Origin: Actinostola sp. cb2023
Lineage: Eukaryota > Cnidaria > Anthozoa > Actiniaria > Actinostolidae
Reading direction: 5' to 3'
NCBI GenBank assembly: GCA_033675265.1
Contig: JAUJYZ010000301.1
Span: forward strand, 1-64,000
Length of the DNA stretch: 64,000 nucleotides
The notes under the pieces were generated by a model. That model made no database searches. It was not told the origin of the DNA and saw only the letters and a list, made by a program, of their open reading frames with translations. Position numbers and translations under genes: made by a program. Numbering within the stretch: the stretch's first letter is position 1; each line of letters begins with the position of its first letter. Positions 22,367-33,731 of this stretch are shown here, piece by piece.

Positions 22367-23432
22367 CCAGTTGGTTTGTTGTAGTCGTAGCAGACTTGTT
22401 TTGGCCTGGCTGTGTTGCTGTGAGGGCTTCGGCGATCACCAGACGGGCAGTCTTCCTGCTTGTGGTAGGGGCTAGAACAAACCGTGCAGTGAGGTTTTGC
22501 GAGGCAAGCAAAAGTCACCGTCCAAAGTTCCAGGTCAATTCTATCTCAGGGGATAGTGCGGTCGTGGGCTGCATGGTGGCGGAAACTTTTGTCATATGTA
22601 AGCCACGCAAAGCCTTTGTATGTGGCAAAACCGTGGCAGATGATCGCCTGGTACCTCACCATCTCAAGCACTCTTCGCGGGAAGGTATTGATGATGATGG
22701 ACATGTATCGCGTGTAGGCGTCAATCCACTTGTAAAATGAGTCAATTATTGTTTTTTTGGTACGCAGTAATTTGACCGCTGAGCCTGGCACCGAGTCATC
22801 TACGCCAAATTTGTATTGCGAGTCGTCGCGTACTTGCAAGCTATCGGGGAGTAACAGAGCAAGATCTATATACTCACCACGAATTAGTTTTTCTTGGAGA
22901 GCTTCATCCAGGGGCCTGTCCAAGCCAATGGGTGAGGCAGTACCCGCATGTGTTGGTGGATTTGCTGACCGAGCATGTGCCAGTTGTGGTAGTTGGTAGG
23001 CCGGCTGTTGAGCTTGTGGTGGCTGCCATGCTGCAAGGCTGGCTTGAATAGTTTCTTGAATTACCGCTACCTGTTCTGGACTAAAGGCGGCTTGTGCATC
23101 CGACCGAGCTTCTGGCTCAGATTCGGGATCGGAAATTTCGGAATTATCTTGCTCGTCGTCCAGGGGCGCTGATGTAGACGCTGTGGTCGATCTTCGCGAT
23201 CGTTTGGGTTGTTTGCGAGACGACTTCGAAGCCTTGCTGACGTTACGTGGTGCCACTCCTCGAAGGTGTGCCAACATTCGAAGGCGTGCCAACATTTGCT
23301 GGCGACATCCATGCAGGAAAGGTTATTCGCCTGCAAACGTAGAAGGAGCACTTCTGTGGACAAGTTTGCCAGAGAATCCTGCTCGGGTTGTGCAGAGGAA
23401 GATGATGAACGGCGCTTGGAAGCACGAGGCAT
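22249..23432 (-). pseudogene. Gag of the DIRS/Ngaro-like element, broken
   Basis: The start ATG at 23432 follows a TATA box by about 100 bp. The first 45 codons are Ser-rich, then a SAP-like helix region (LSTEVLLLRLQANNL). A frameshift near 23290 is needed to enter the long frame 23295-22546, which has an acidic and Gln/Pro-rich linker and a conserved-looking core (FYKWIDAYTRYM..INTFPRR). A stop at about 22545 precedes an in-frame cysteine-rich end (HCTVCSSPYHKQEDC; CQRCSTTGHPAFQC). Together these fit Gag with nucleic-acid-binding zinc motifs. Confidence 0.8.
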
Positions 23433-23528
23433 GATCGAGGATTGAAAGTATTACGGAAAATTATTTGAACTATATTGTTACTGTGCAGCAAGGCTTGCAG
23501 ATATGAATATTTATTCTATATTGACTTG

Positions 23529-23538
23529 CTTTTATAGC
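23529..23538 (-). promoter_or_regulatory. TATA box upstream of the DIRS-like gag
   Basis: GGCTATAAAAGC on the minus strand, about 100 bp before the gag ATG. Position and sequence fit a core promoter. Function is not shown. Confidence 0.5.
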
Positions 23539-23830
23539 CAGACAGTTGCTCAACAGGTGCAAAGACCTAGCCAATGCTAAAGCCTGTACTAAAGTAAACC
23601 TAGACGGCACGTGTGCTATCAGAGAGACATGAATGCTTTATAGTTTATAAACGCAAATCACTGACCAATGCAAGGTAGTGATAGAAGTTGGGAAAACCCG
23701 AAAGCCAGACAAGAATAGGATAATGAAAGTGACCTTGATCAACCTTTGAACGTGTGCGCTTAGCCCGAACCCCGGGAGACGTAACCCGTGACCTGCTGGC
23801 TTGGGTACCATTAACTATATTTTACTATGC

Positions 23831-24275
23831 CCATGGAGGAGAGTAAAATAGACATCAATGTCTAATAGTCAATACCAAACAAAAGAAAACAATGGAATAA
23901 TAATTAGTGTCTACTAAGGTGTATTAGACTAATATCTATTTCACGGGTTAAATGAAACCACTCTAGCCCAATGGCACTTTTAATGCTAGATCAGTGTGTA
24001 TCGTGCTTGCATCGAGCCGACAATCGCTAGATGTGTATCGTGCTCGCATCGAGTTTAGAACTTTAATATTATTATATACGGCTCTCTGGAAGAGAGAATT
24101 AAGAATTAAGCTTATTCCCATTTATATTCAAAAAATTGTGGAGCTTGATGTAGCGTTCAGATACGGCTTCCAGAACACTTAAAGACACATAAAAACAAAA
24201 CAGTTAATCTTACGAAATTTTTTTTAGAGGAAAAGGGATGTAATTAATGTCATGTAATATTTGCATAATAATCAT
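23831..24275. other. No gene seen
   Basis: Includes two isolated CATCGAGC words (24003-24055). Otherwise AT-rich. Confidence 0.5.
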
Positions 24276-24567
24276 ATGCCACAGGGTGACCAAACCACCA
24301 ATTCCACCATCGGACACCATCGGATAATGAGATGTACCATGGTACCATCCGTCACCACTCGTATCCGATGGTGACCATCCAGCCGGCCCTGTGGTGAAGC
24401 TTGTAATATATGCAATATGCCACAGGGTAACCAAACCACCAATTTCACCATCGGACACTGGTCATCCTGTGGATATCGCATATATTACAAGCTTTGCCAC
24501 AGGGCCGGCTGGATGATCACCATCGGATATGAGTGGTGACGGATGGTACCATGGTGCATCTCATCAT
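24276..24567. repeat. Direct and inverted GGTGACCATC-type repeats
   Basis: ATATGCCACAGGGT.ACCAAA occurs at about 24276 and 24415. A segment with CCGTCACCACTCGTATCCGA (24346) returns inverted at about 24521-24541. The same motifs form the tandem array at 26055-26410. Confidence 0.8.
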
Positions 24568-25089
24568 GCGATTTAAAATCAAAGGCACCATTTGGTGAAC
24601 TCGTGGATTCCCGTATGTGAGTGACGAGGAACGCCTTGAAGAATACGTTACGGCATGTTTGAGCATGGAACCAGCACATGTATATTTGTTATCTTTCGTG
24701 ATCAATGTGTCATATGTTTTACATTTCGTTCTTAGAGCGAAAACGTTTTTGAACATTAAGTAAATGTATTCAAGAAGTAAAGCTTAATGATCGTTTAACA
24801 TCTGTGTTTTGTCTACTTTTCATCTAGACTTCGAAATAAAGTGTTTTGAAGGCGATCGAGTTGTTCACAGGTAATAGCTTTTACAAAGGAATACCAAACG
24901 AACAAAAAAAAACAATAAATCATATAATGACACATAATAAACTACTACTACTACTACATAGTTAGTTGAGTACATGCAGAGAGTGAAATAATGATATGAA
25001 ACACTTTATACCCGATAATTCGCTTCAGCGGAAGGCATCCAAACACGGCTTAGTTAGCCCCACTAATAAACTGAACTCCGCCGACATTA
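24568..25089. other. No gene seen
   Basis: Contains one AACTCGTGGATTC word (24598) and an (ACT)n run at about 24940-24956. No coding evidence. Confidence 0.5.
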
Positions 25090-25526
25090 CAGTAAAAACC
25101 CGCGAGTAAGAACCTAGTTTCCCAAGTTAGCCTAAACAGGTTCTTATATAAATGGTACTTAGCACAAATTGAGGCTATTTAGGTTCTTAAATAGGTTCTT
25201 ACTTTCTAAAGAAAAAAAATACATTGTAGCTAATAGAATTTAGTGGTATTCAGTCTGTATTCCTTATAATATAACATCTGCATACCATCAAACATTGGCA
25301 TTTACATTGTATTGAATTGGAGTACTGTAATAAGGCACCTGTGTCTCCAAAAATGTTGATCTATCTTATTCACCCAAGTGTACACATCTTTTTATATAGA
25401 TTTTAGAAAATAAGAACCTGTTTCAAATTTTAGGCTAAACAGGTTCTTGTATAGAGGGGGTATAACTGGCAAATTTTAGCCTAACAGGTTCTTAAAAACT
25501 AGGTTCTTACTCGCGGGTTTTTACTG
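25090..25526. mobile_element. TA-flanked MITE, 437 bp
   Basis: Ends CAGTAAAAACCCGCGAGTAA and the complement ending at 25526, with TA on each side (25088-25089, 25527-25528). The interior repeats AACAGGTTCTTA several times. Non-coding. Confidence 0.9.
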
Positions 25527-25899
25527 TATATCTTCTTCTTCTTTCTCGAAGACGAGGAAGAAAACTGCCATGTGATTCAAGTCAGTAACACTGACAAGAC
25601 CATAGGTTAATATTCCATACTCGATCGAAATGCTTTGTAAACTTGGCTTTCTTCACTATCTACATGTACAGTGTACTTGGACTTCAATCCTTCAATCCCG
25701 GGACTCGTGCATGGTTTGTTTAGAGTATCTGAGACACTGGCGATACAGTAATTGGTTCTCAGGGGTATTTCCAGGGTATTTCCAGGGTTGAATGTCATTG
25801 AAATCCGATAAAATACCGTACAGGTCATGCAATGGCCGCCGTTTTGTATGAAATGAGAGAGCCCTGGAAACAAGTTTACAATGTTGGAGTGGAATTTTT

Positions 25900-25987
25900 G
25901 CAGTACTTCATGTAAGCCCACTTGAAATGGACTCTATTCGTTCTATCCGATAGAGTCCATTTCAAGTGGGCTTACATGAAGTACTGC
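25900..25987. repeat. Perfect hairpin, 38-bp arms
   Basis: GCAGTACTTCATGTAAGCCC (25900) and onward pairs perfectly with 25950-25987 around a 12-base loop. It could be a foldback tip or remnant of an inverted duplication. Confidence 0.9.
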
Positions 25988-26054
25988 CCGGAATGGCTCC
26001 CCATCTCATCCCAATAACTTGTGGATTGCTACGCAAATCCACGAGTTAAAAATG

Positions 26055-26410
26055 AATGGCAACTATTGTAAACTATGAAGGTCTTTGCCACAGGGCCTGT
26101 TGGATGGTCACCATCAGATACGAGTGGTGATGGATGGTATCATGCGATAAAAAAAACTTAACAGCAACTATCATAAACTATGAAGGTCTTTGCCACAGGT
26201 CCAGTTGGATAATCACCATCGGATACGAGTGGTGATGGATGGTACCACAGTGTATCTCATCATGCGATTAAAAAAATTAATGGCAACTATCATAAACTAT
26301 GAAGGTCTTTGCCACAGGTCCAGTTGGATGGTCACCATCAGATACGAGTGGTGACGGATGGTACCACGGTGCATCTCAATATCCGCTAAAAAAAATAACT
26401 GCAACTATCG
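26055..26410 (+). repeat. Tandem repeat, about 115-bp unit, three copies
   Basis: GCAACTAT..AAACTATGAAGG starts near 26059, 26165 and 26284. Each unit continues with GCCACAGG.CC.GTTGGAT and GATACGAGTGGTGA.GGATGG and a poly-A run. Related to 24276-24567. Confidence 0.9.
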
Positions 26411-27695
26411 TACAGTCCTCAGTCTCCTCACAATGATGCCATAAAGGCTATGACATCATATTAATATGCATTATGACCATAAAGTCTATGTCATATTAAT
26501 TGGCATTATCATTTTATGTCATGTACGTTTTGTGCATACTAATGACTTCACCATTTGATACCGTGGTAAACAACTTTCACCATCCGTATCAGGTCGTGTG
26601 TATTGGACAACCCTCTCATTTCAACGAATAATTTCATCGACGAATGACCGATGTGAAGTGAAGATAAACATCTTATAAACAAAGCACTCTAAATGAGGAA
26701 AAGTCCTATTTCTTCTCATAATAGCCAACATTTCTTGAAAAAAATACAAGATGAACGATGAGAATAGTGACTACTAGGGGAGGGCTGGGAAAATTTGTCT
26801 ATCGCGACTTTCGAATTGCTAGAATATATAACTTTTGACGACAATAACTTTTTTAAATGCATGGATACCCAATTTTTAACTCGTGGATTGAAAATCCTCG
26901 AGTTATTGGTGTGGGTCTGAATATGCTAATGTGTCACTCACTAGAGTAACATTGTAAACTTCTGAGCCTTAGAATTATTGACCAGAGTAAGCATAAAGTG
27001 CCAGGGAGATTGAGGCGAGTGGAATGGGAGAGGGTTGGGGATAGCTTAGGGGGAGGCCAAGGGGAGAAAGGATTGGAATGCTTAGTACCTATAAATTGTA
27101 TGTCTTTGTACCATTTATATACAAAAATATATCTTTCCCCCAATCAATGTGGGACATTGTCAAATCAAAACACTACGCATGACCACTAATTATTTGCACA
27201 ATCGTCAGATTATAGAGCGAATGGGATGTCTTTACAAAATGATATTATCAAACCTGGTGTGTGTCTGCTTAGCGGGGTTTTGACGGCCGAATAGATTTCC
27301 AAAAAGTATGATACATCAGAAAGTGAATTTTTCATGAGGGGGGCTCCCGGGATTAACGATCGATTGCTGCTCTGTTTACAAAGGAAAACAATCCACGAGT
27401 TAGCCATAGGGCGCCTTTGATTTCTTCTTTTTAATGTCTTCAATGAGGTTTATGGTATTGTCCGGAAAAAAATTGACACAGAACATAGACTAAGCCATTA
27501 TTAATTATTATTAATTATTATTATTGGTCTATTTACTCAGGCCGTGACGCTAACGTATTCTCGGACAGCTGAAGGTATTCAATGAAATCTGGCACATCGA
27601 TGGAAGTTTGTGCATGTGGGAATTTTACCTTTTACCTCGTTCATTTTGCCTTTGTTTTTTTCTTGAGGGTTTTGCCATTTTACATTAATAGGATA
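26411..27695. other. No gene seen
   Basis: The word AATCCACGAGTT or its complement occurs at about 26036, 26877 and 27391, suggesting ends of an unresolved element. Short reading frames lack recognisable domains. Confidence 0.4.
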
Positions 27696-27697
27696 TA

Positions 27698-29753
27698 CAG
27701 TACAGCCCAAAAGTTTTTCCCGCTATTGCGGTAGCCGTTATTGCGGTTGTAAATGCGTTTCAACCGCAATTGCGGTTTGTAACTTCAACCACAAATGCGA
27801 TTTGTAACTTCAACCGCAAACGCAATTGCGTTTAGACCAAACGCAATTGCGTTTGAGGCCAAACGCAATGCGGTTTAAGCAACCGCAATTGTGGTTTGAA
27901 CCGTCTGATATTTAATTTAGTCAAAACGCAATTGCGGTTAAAGATCTCACACAATGAACGGCTGACAGTGAGTGTTGTGTTGATTCAGTCAAAATGCAAA
28001 ACCAAAAGAATCCTAAGCCCGAAATAATGTAAAATTACTAAAGATGATTAGGAGCATTTTATAGTCTAGTGTGAAGCGTCCTTTCACTTCTTTTTGAATG
28101 TGAAGCCGGCAAACTTGAACGTGAAGCCGGAAAACTTGAACGTGAAGCCGGAAAACAACAAATCACAAACGCATTACATTTCTTCGGTTCCGGTCTTCGG
28201 TTCTAGTTAACGTACATGCACGAAACTTAGCTCGTTTTTAAGCTAAATACTAAAGGAAAGTTTTATAGTATTTTGACTGGTGTGAAATTATATCTAATTT
28301 GTTTTTATACAAGAAAACGAACAACCGGCGAATGAAGCGTCCTTGCACTTTGTCTCAACAACACCATAGTGATGATCGTAACCCAGGTCGTAAACAAACC
28401 TGTTGAATCACCGTTTCTAAAGCTTACTGTAGGAGAAAATACACACATTACGATAATATGATATAAATCTGATTTTATATAGTAAAATAAGAAATCACCG
28501 TATCTCTTAGATTCACCATTAAAAAGTAACGAGTAAAAAGAGCGGATCGGTAAAGTTCCCGCCAAAGTGCCCTGGTTCCCGTAGACTTTTTTCACGTGCT
28601 AACACACCATGTGTCAATCAAGTGTCTCAAACATAACATTCTCACGTGTACGCTTAATGAACCTTAGATTTTAGAACTGATAATACCGAAAGTTGGGAAA
28701 GACGTGAATGAATGTTGTTTATAAATTGTAGGATTATCATTTCAAGAGTTCATTTAAACTTTTTGCGGCCTTTGTCGTCTTACTGTAAAGTGAAGATACA
28801 TGAAGCTTCTTGAGCTTGCATGATGTTCTAAATTTGCGGTAAGGTTCCGACAGAAATTTAAGAGCGCGTAATGTTTCAGACATTTCAATAAAAATGGCAC
28901 AAGCTGATAAAAATAATAGCTAAGTTGATTCAACATCGTTCGTATAATTTCTAGACATACGCAGTTTCTTTCGGAAATGCAAAATAACGGCTGCATGTAA
29001 AAGTCAATCAAGCCTGTAATGAGGTAAAAAGTTGAGTGTAGTGAGTGTATACACGCAGACTACACTCAGACTACACTCAGACTACACAAACTCTTTTGAG
29101 AACTCATTGAGAACTGTTTTGAGACCTTTGCATCGAGATAACTATTCCTTCATCATTACAATATCACCATATTATATTATAAGCAAGACAAGTGATCGTA
29201 AAGAATATGATGACTACATTTGTATGTTGTGTTATGACGATCGAACTGCAGTATAACGATCGTTAAACGCAATTGCCCCTAACCGCAATTGCCCCTAACC
29301 GCAATTGCCCCTAACCGCAATTCCATTTAGACCAAACGCGCAATTTTGATTAGCCACAATTGAGGCACAATTGCTGCTGTGGCGACCAAATGCAATAGTC
29401 CCTTTTCGCATTCACGGATCCCGCTGTAAAACCGCTGTAATTATTGACATCAGACGCATTTGTACAGGGTTAGCCTCGAGTTGGTGTAAATTATTCACAA
29501 ATATCAACAAGAACACGAACAAATGTCGACATGCAACAATGGAAACATTTTTGAATTGCACGGACTGTTTTCTGAATCGAAGCTAAGCCTGTACAAATGC
29601 GTCTTTTGTCATGGACAGCGAGCGGTCATCTCTAAACAACGCGAAACTGGAGTATTGCGGTTGTTCAAGGTGCAATTGCATTTGGGGTACCGCAATTGCA
29701 GTAACGCAAGCGCAATTGCGCCGCAATGCGGGGGAAACTTTTGGGCTGTACTG
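27698..29753. mobile_element. TA-flanked element A, 2056 bp, with ACCGCAATTGCG repeats
   Basis: Ends CAGTACAGCCCAAAAGTTTT and the complement ending at 29753, TA on both sides (27696-27697, 29754-29755). Subterminal blocks are packed with the palindromic word ACCGCAATTGCGGTT (27730-27930; 29265-29350; 29680-29720). The middle (about 28310-29030) is an inverted relative of 33840-34500 in element B. At 29050-29085 it has the ACTACACTCAG repeats typical of B. No transposase. Confidence 0.9.
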
Positions 29754-29755
29754 TA

Positions 29756-31217
29756 AACAAACAATAAATATAATTGAAAAGGTAAGTTATTGAATGTTTG
29801 TTTACGGGCATCCAAGAATATGTCAAGCCGTCCGAGGATGTACTTAGTGGGAGGATTGAACTGTCTTCGGAAAAACTAATTGTCCATTGATTTCTCAACG
29901 CCAATAAGTTAATAAAAATACTTCGAAAGGCTTGAAAATCATCATCAAGGAAAGAAAAAATATATAAATGATTGAATCACACAAACATTATTATTTTTTC
30001 CATGGTGGCCGAGAATAGGTGCTTCTGCCTTACTTCCTGTCAGGATTCCATACAAGTGGTAAAGGAGGAAAATACAGCTATAAATAAAACGATTATATTT
30101 TTCCTTTTCTCTTGAAAGAACTTTCTAATTATTGTAAGCCGAACTAGACGCTCATTGAGCATTAACTCGACATGTGGGATGATCAGCTGGAACTCTGGGC
30201 AATCTCTAGCCCCACAGGCTTTCCATCCTCTAATTTTGTCTTAACAATGTTTTGGGCATCCTGTGGTCATGTATTTTGTAAATGTTGGGCTTCCTGTGGT
30301 ACGCTCAACTGTATTTTGTATACATATGTAGTTCGATTTTCCCTTCAGGAATGGGTTTTAAGAATATCGAACTCCTAATTATACTCAAGAAATAAAGATT
30401 AGTAGTTGTTTGAGTGCTGTGAGGTGTTTAATTTAGGATAAGAGGACTATTTAGTGTGTTTTGGGATCTATTTTAAGTACTCGCTCCTAGGCAAGGCAAC
30501 AAGTCCTGTAATCAATCACAAAGACTTGGTTTCAGCCGAAAATAAAATAGTTTCTCGATTCGTTCAAACAAGAGCTTTTGATATGTAATAGAATGGCAAT
30601 CGATCAGTGTCCTGACCTGCTTTCAGGTCGTTTACTCCACTGTAAGACGGACCAGAAAGTCAATTTTTTTGAATGACATGCTTCTCTCGCTCTTCCAGGG
30701 TTTCCTGTGGCCGGGATGGACTGGAATCTCTGACCCCCAAAAAACAGCCCATTTAAGACTCCCCACAGTCAACCCATGCCAAGTAAAAACTGCATTTATG
30801 GAAATTGTTTATGAATTTAGAGTGCTAAAAAAATATTTCAATGTAAATGTTGAAAATTGCTGGTCAGCGGTTATTTACGATTCGTCGTTAATTATCTCCG
30901 CTAAATGCATGGATATCCCCAATTTTCCCCCCGAAAATCAATAGCCCTAAACATGCTTCACAGGACATATGTAAAAATTTCAAAAAAAAAGCAGGCACCG
31001 TCCTTACTGGCTTACAGTTACATGCAAGCTTATTATTACAGCCCGTCGAGTCGAGTATGCGCTCTAAGAGCGTCTTGCTATTATCACATTTTAACAACGT
31101 CAAGAAAACTTGTGGAAACTTTGTACCAAGATTGGCAATAATTACAGTAAGTTAACTTGAGTTTATTGTGAAGTGCAGCGCCGGGAATTAAGCTTAAGAG
31201 TTAAGTTCGACGTTTTG
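29756..31217. other. No confident gene
   Basis: One GGGCTTCCTGTGG word lies near 30290. About 30390-30480 resembles the middle of element C (GTAGTTGTTTGA..GGTGTTTAAT). No exon with a recognisable product was found. Confidence 0.4.
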
Positions 31218-31226
31218 TTTGGCGCC
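31218..31226 (+). promoter_or_regulatory. E2F-like site upstream of fizzy-related
   Basis: TTTGGCGCC fits the E2F consensus TTTSGCGC. It lies about 1.45 kb before the fizzy-related ATG, in a stretch free of obvious transposons. A link to that cell-cycle gene is speculative. Confidence 0.25.
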
Positions 31227-31528
31227 ATTTTTGACTCGGCTTCAACTCATATCGTCAAGAAAAGAGTCCAGTTCAATTCGTCTTATGCCAGTTATACCGC
31301 ATTACTATCGTACATACACAAAACTAACGAAGTTATTTACATCCACTGACCTGGATTTCCACGCAGAGAGCCTGAAATCCTGAAACGAATCTTCTTCTGT
31401 CTGTTCACATACCGAGCTCATGGCATGATGCATTTGTGGGTAATTTCCAAATGTATAGCACAGGAAGCCCAACGTTGATTTGGGTATTGTTTGGGACAAT
31501 GTGGGGGGGGTCCACTTTTTGAGTCCCT

Positions 31529-31541
31529 GAATAATAATAAC

Positions 31542-31600
<59 letters not shown>
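31529..31600 (+). repeat. (AAT)n microsatellite
   Basis: About 23 uninterrupted AAT units after an initial CAAT variation. It yields meaningless poly-Ile/Tyr/Leu frames on the minus strand. A CACAGGAAGCCC word precedes it at about 31459. Confidence 0.95.
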
Positions 31601-31602
<2 letters not shown>

Positions 31603-31639
31603 CAAAATGGTAAAGCCCTGTCACTCCCTGTCACGGGGG

Positions 31640-32655
31640 ACCGGGAACCGAGTGTATTAAACTTAGTTCATTTCAAACTGATAATAATGTGTCAGAACTT
31701 CTGATGTCCAGCAGTTTTTTTTTTGTTGAAACAAAGAATGGAGTAAATTTAAAGAGTCGTCAATCCATGTTCTCAACTGAATAATTATATTCGCAACAAA
31801 AATGCCGAAAATGTTTCAATAAAATGCAGTTTGGGTTGCCTGTGCTAGTGCTATCTCAATCGTCTTCACCTCAGTCTTTCTCGGAATTAAAGAATATCCC
31901 GGATGTAGAGGCGTCAAAAACATCCGTTGGATTTGAAAAAAAAAACTCAAAGAAATAACAAATACTGCACGTGGATCATTCAATTATCACACTTTTAGCG
32001 ATCTGTCGGACCTTAAAAACCTGTCTTAGCAGCTGTGGTTGCTGTGGTGATTATAACTTTGAATAGAACAGCTACATGTGGATTTCCCAAGCGATGAATG
32101 GATAAACAAATGCAGTGACTTGAAAGACACGAAACTCTTCTTCAACAACCAAACACTGGATTGAATTCACCCGTTTAAAGCATTTAGTAGAAGAACATTG
32201 GAACTATATTTACAAAGATTTACAAACAGATTTGGCTGGGTATGCTGTTTATTTGGACTTCTTCTTGTTGACTTCTAAAGTTATTCCAGACGTACATATC
32301 ACAGTATCGAATGCCATTGTCATTGATAGAGGAAAACATCTCTTCTGCTCTATGACTATGAGTCTATGACTATGAGTCTATACTTTGGTTTGTTCTACGT
32401 TCTCTAAGGAAAGGTGAATATTATTTGAGAATATATAGAGGATATTACACGGTGGCGCGAAGATATGAAGTTTATAGTCAAGTGGAAAAATCACACAGTA
32501 TTTTACAAGCTAAAGAGCTCACACTGAACTGAACTCTGAAGGCGAAGCAAATTTCCTGCTAGTATAAAGCCTATTTTGTATAATTTTACTTACTAAACTA
32601 AACGAGCCACTTCGAAAATGTTGTAAGACAAAATTAACGTTTGTTGTCATTTTAG
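31640..32655. other. Likely 5' flank or 5' UTR intron of fizzy-related
   Basis: No coding signal. 32438-32475 is a fragment of the dispersed palindrome also seen in the MITE at 17185. A pyrimidine-rich stretch ending TTGTCATTTTAG at 32655 looks like a 3' splice site just before the first coding exon, so an upstream non-coding exon is possible. Confidence 0.4.
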
Positions 32656-32670
32656 TTGCTTGAGTAAAAC

Positions 32671-32730
32671 ATGGATCCAGAATACGAACGAAGGTTGTTA
32701 AGAAGTCCAGGAGTATCACCTATAGCATCG
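32671..32730 (+). CDS. fzr1: fizzy-related coding exon 1
   Basis: ATG at 32671 with an in-frame TAA six bases upstream. It encodes MDPEYERRLL followed by a Ser-Pro motif, matching the conserved start of animal Cdh1 (MDxxYERRLL). It ends at a strong donor, GTAAGT (32731), in phase 0. Confidence 0.9.
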
Positions 32731-33586
32731 GTAAGTTGACATATAGGCCCATTTATACGAGACCAAATAAGTTGTGGCTTCACTAAGCCTTGGTTTAGGA
32801 AAGTCGTGAAGACTGTTATAAAACGGATCAAAACCTCCTAACTGTCCTAAGCCACAGCTTATTGGTTAGACAAGCTGAAACCCCTAGGCTTATAGCTGTG
32901 ACTTGGTTGTAATTAGGCTGTTTTGACCCAGTTATACGAGTTATTCACAACTTAGTTACACTGGTAGTAAACCGACAAAGGACTAACATCCAAAACATCA
33001 GTAAAGTGCCTTTTTACATGGTGTCAAAGTTTTATTCTACACACTTGTTGACTATCCAATGACAAGCCAGGAAAAATGAACTTTGACACTTGGTATATTT
33101 AGTAAGTAAACCCCTTCTGGTGACTGGTATATCAGCTGATAATGCCCATGGCTGAGAGATGGACCGAAAACAGTTGGCCGAGAAGCGAAGCTTGTTTTCA
33201 TGTATATTATTACTTAGGATACCGTTAGGACCAGTAGACTGGCTTTCCATTACCAAATGAGAATATGGGAAAATATGAGTGACAGTGGAGATGTTCCTTG
33301 TTTTTCTCTGTTGCTGAGCCTGGATCTCCTTTCCTACTATTGTGTATATATATATGATATTTGCCACAAAGTTCCATCTTATTCCCCACGGATTCAAAAG
33401 CAAATTTTATACTTCTGTAGTAGTGGAATTCTGAGAGTGATGCATTCATATTTTTGCATTGTCTGTACTCTTGTTGATCATAGAAATGACGTCATAAAAT
33501 GTCCAAAACTTGTCCAAGAATGTCAATAAGAGTACAGCCAATGCAAAATTGTGTGCAATTTGTTAAATTTGGGAAGCAAGGGTGGT

Positions 33587-33729
33587 CGAGTGGTGAGAGC
33601 CTTGGTCTGTCACCTGTGAGAGCCTTGGTCTGTCACCTGTGAGAGCCTTGGTCTGTCACCTGTGAGAGCCTTGGTCTGTCACCTGTGAGAGCCTTGGTCT
33701 GTCACCTGTGAGAGCCTTGGTCTGTCACC
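33587..33729 (+). repeat. 23-bp tandem repeat, about six copies
   Basis: Unit AGAGCCTTGGTCTGTCACCT plus GTG. It expands the part of the SINE just after the A box. Units look identical. Confidence 0.95.
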
Positions 33730-33731
33730 TA

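Larger units (their letters stand above)
19600..23830 (-). mobile_element. Degraded DIRS/Ngaro-like tyrosine-recombinase retrotransposon
   Basis: On the minus strand the order is Gag, RT, RNase H, tyrosine recombinase. These elements integrate a circular DNA by recombination instead of by integrase. Only about 50 bp separates the RNase H frame from the recombinase frame, so there is no room for the methyltransferase of DIRS1-type elements, pointing to Ngaro/PAT-like organisation. Terminal repeats could not be identified, so the ends are approximate. Stops and frameshifts in gag and RT make it inactive. Confidence 0.85.

Noticed and set aside
29032..31141. Several 60-90 residue frames between element A and the microsatellite
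   Set aside because: No recognisable domains, no splice-site support, and some overlap the repeats of element A.
31305..31634. Frames rich in Ile, Tyr or Leu on the minus strand
   Set aside because: Translation of the (AAT)n microsatellite.
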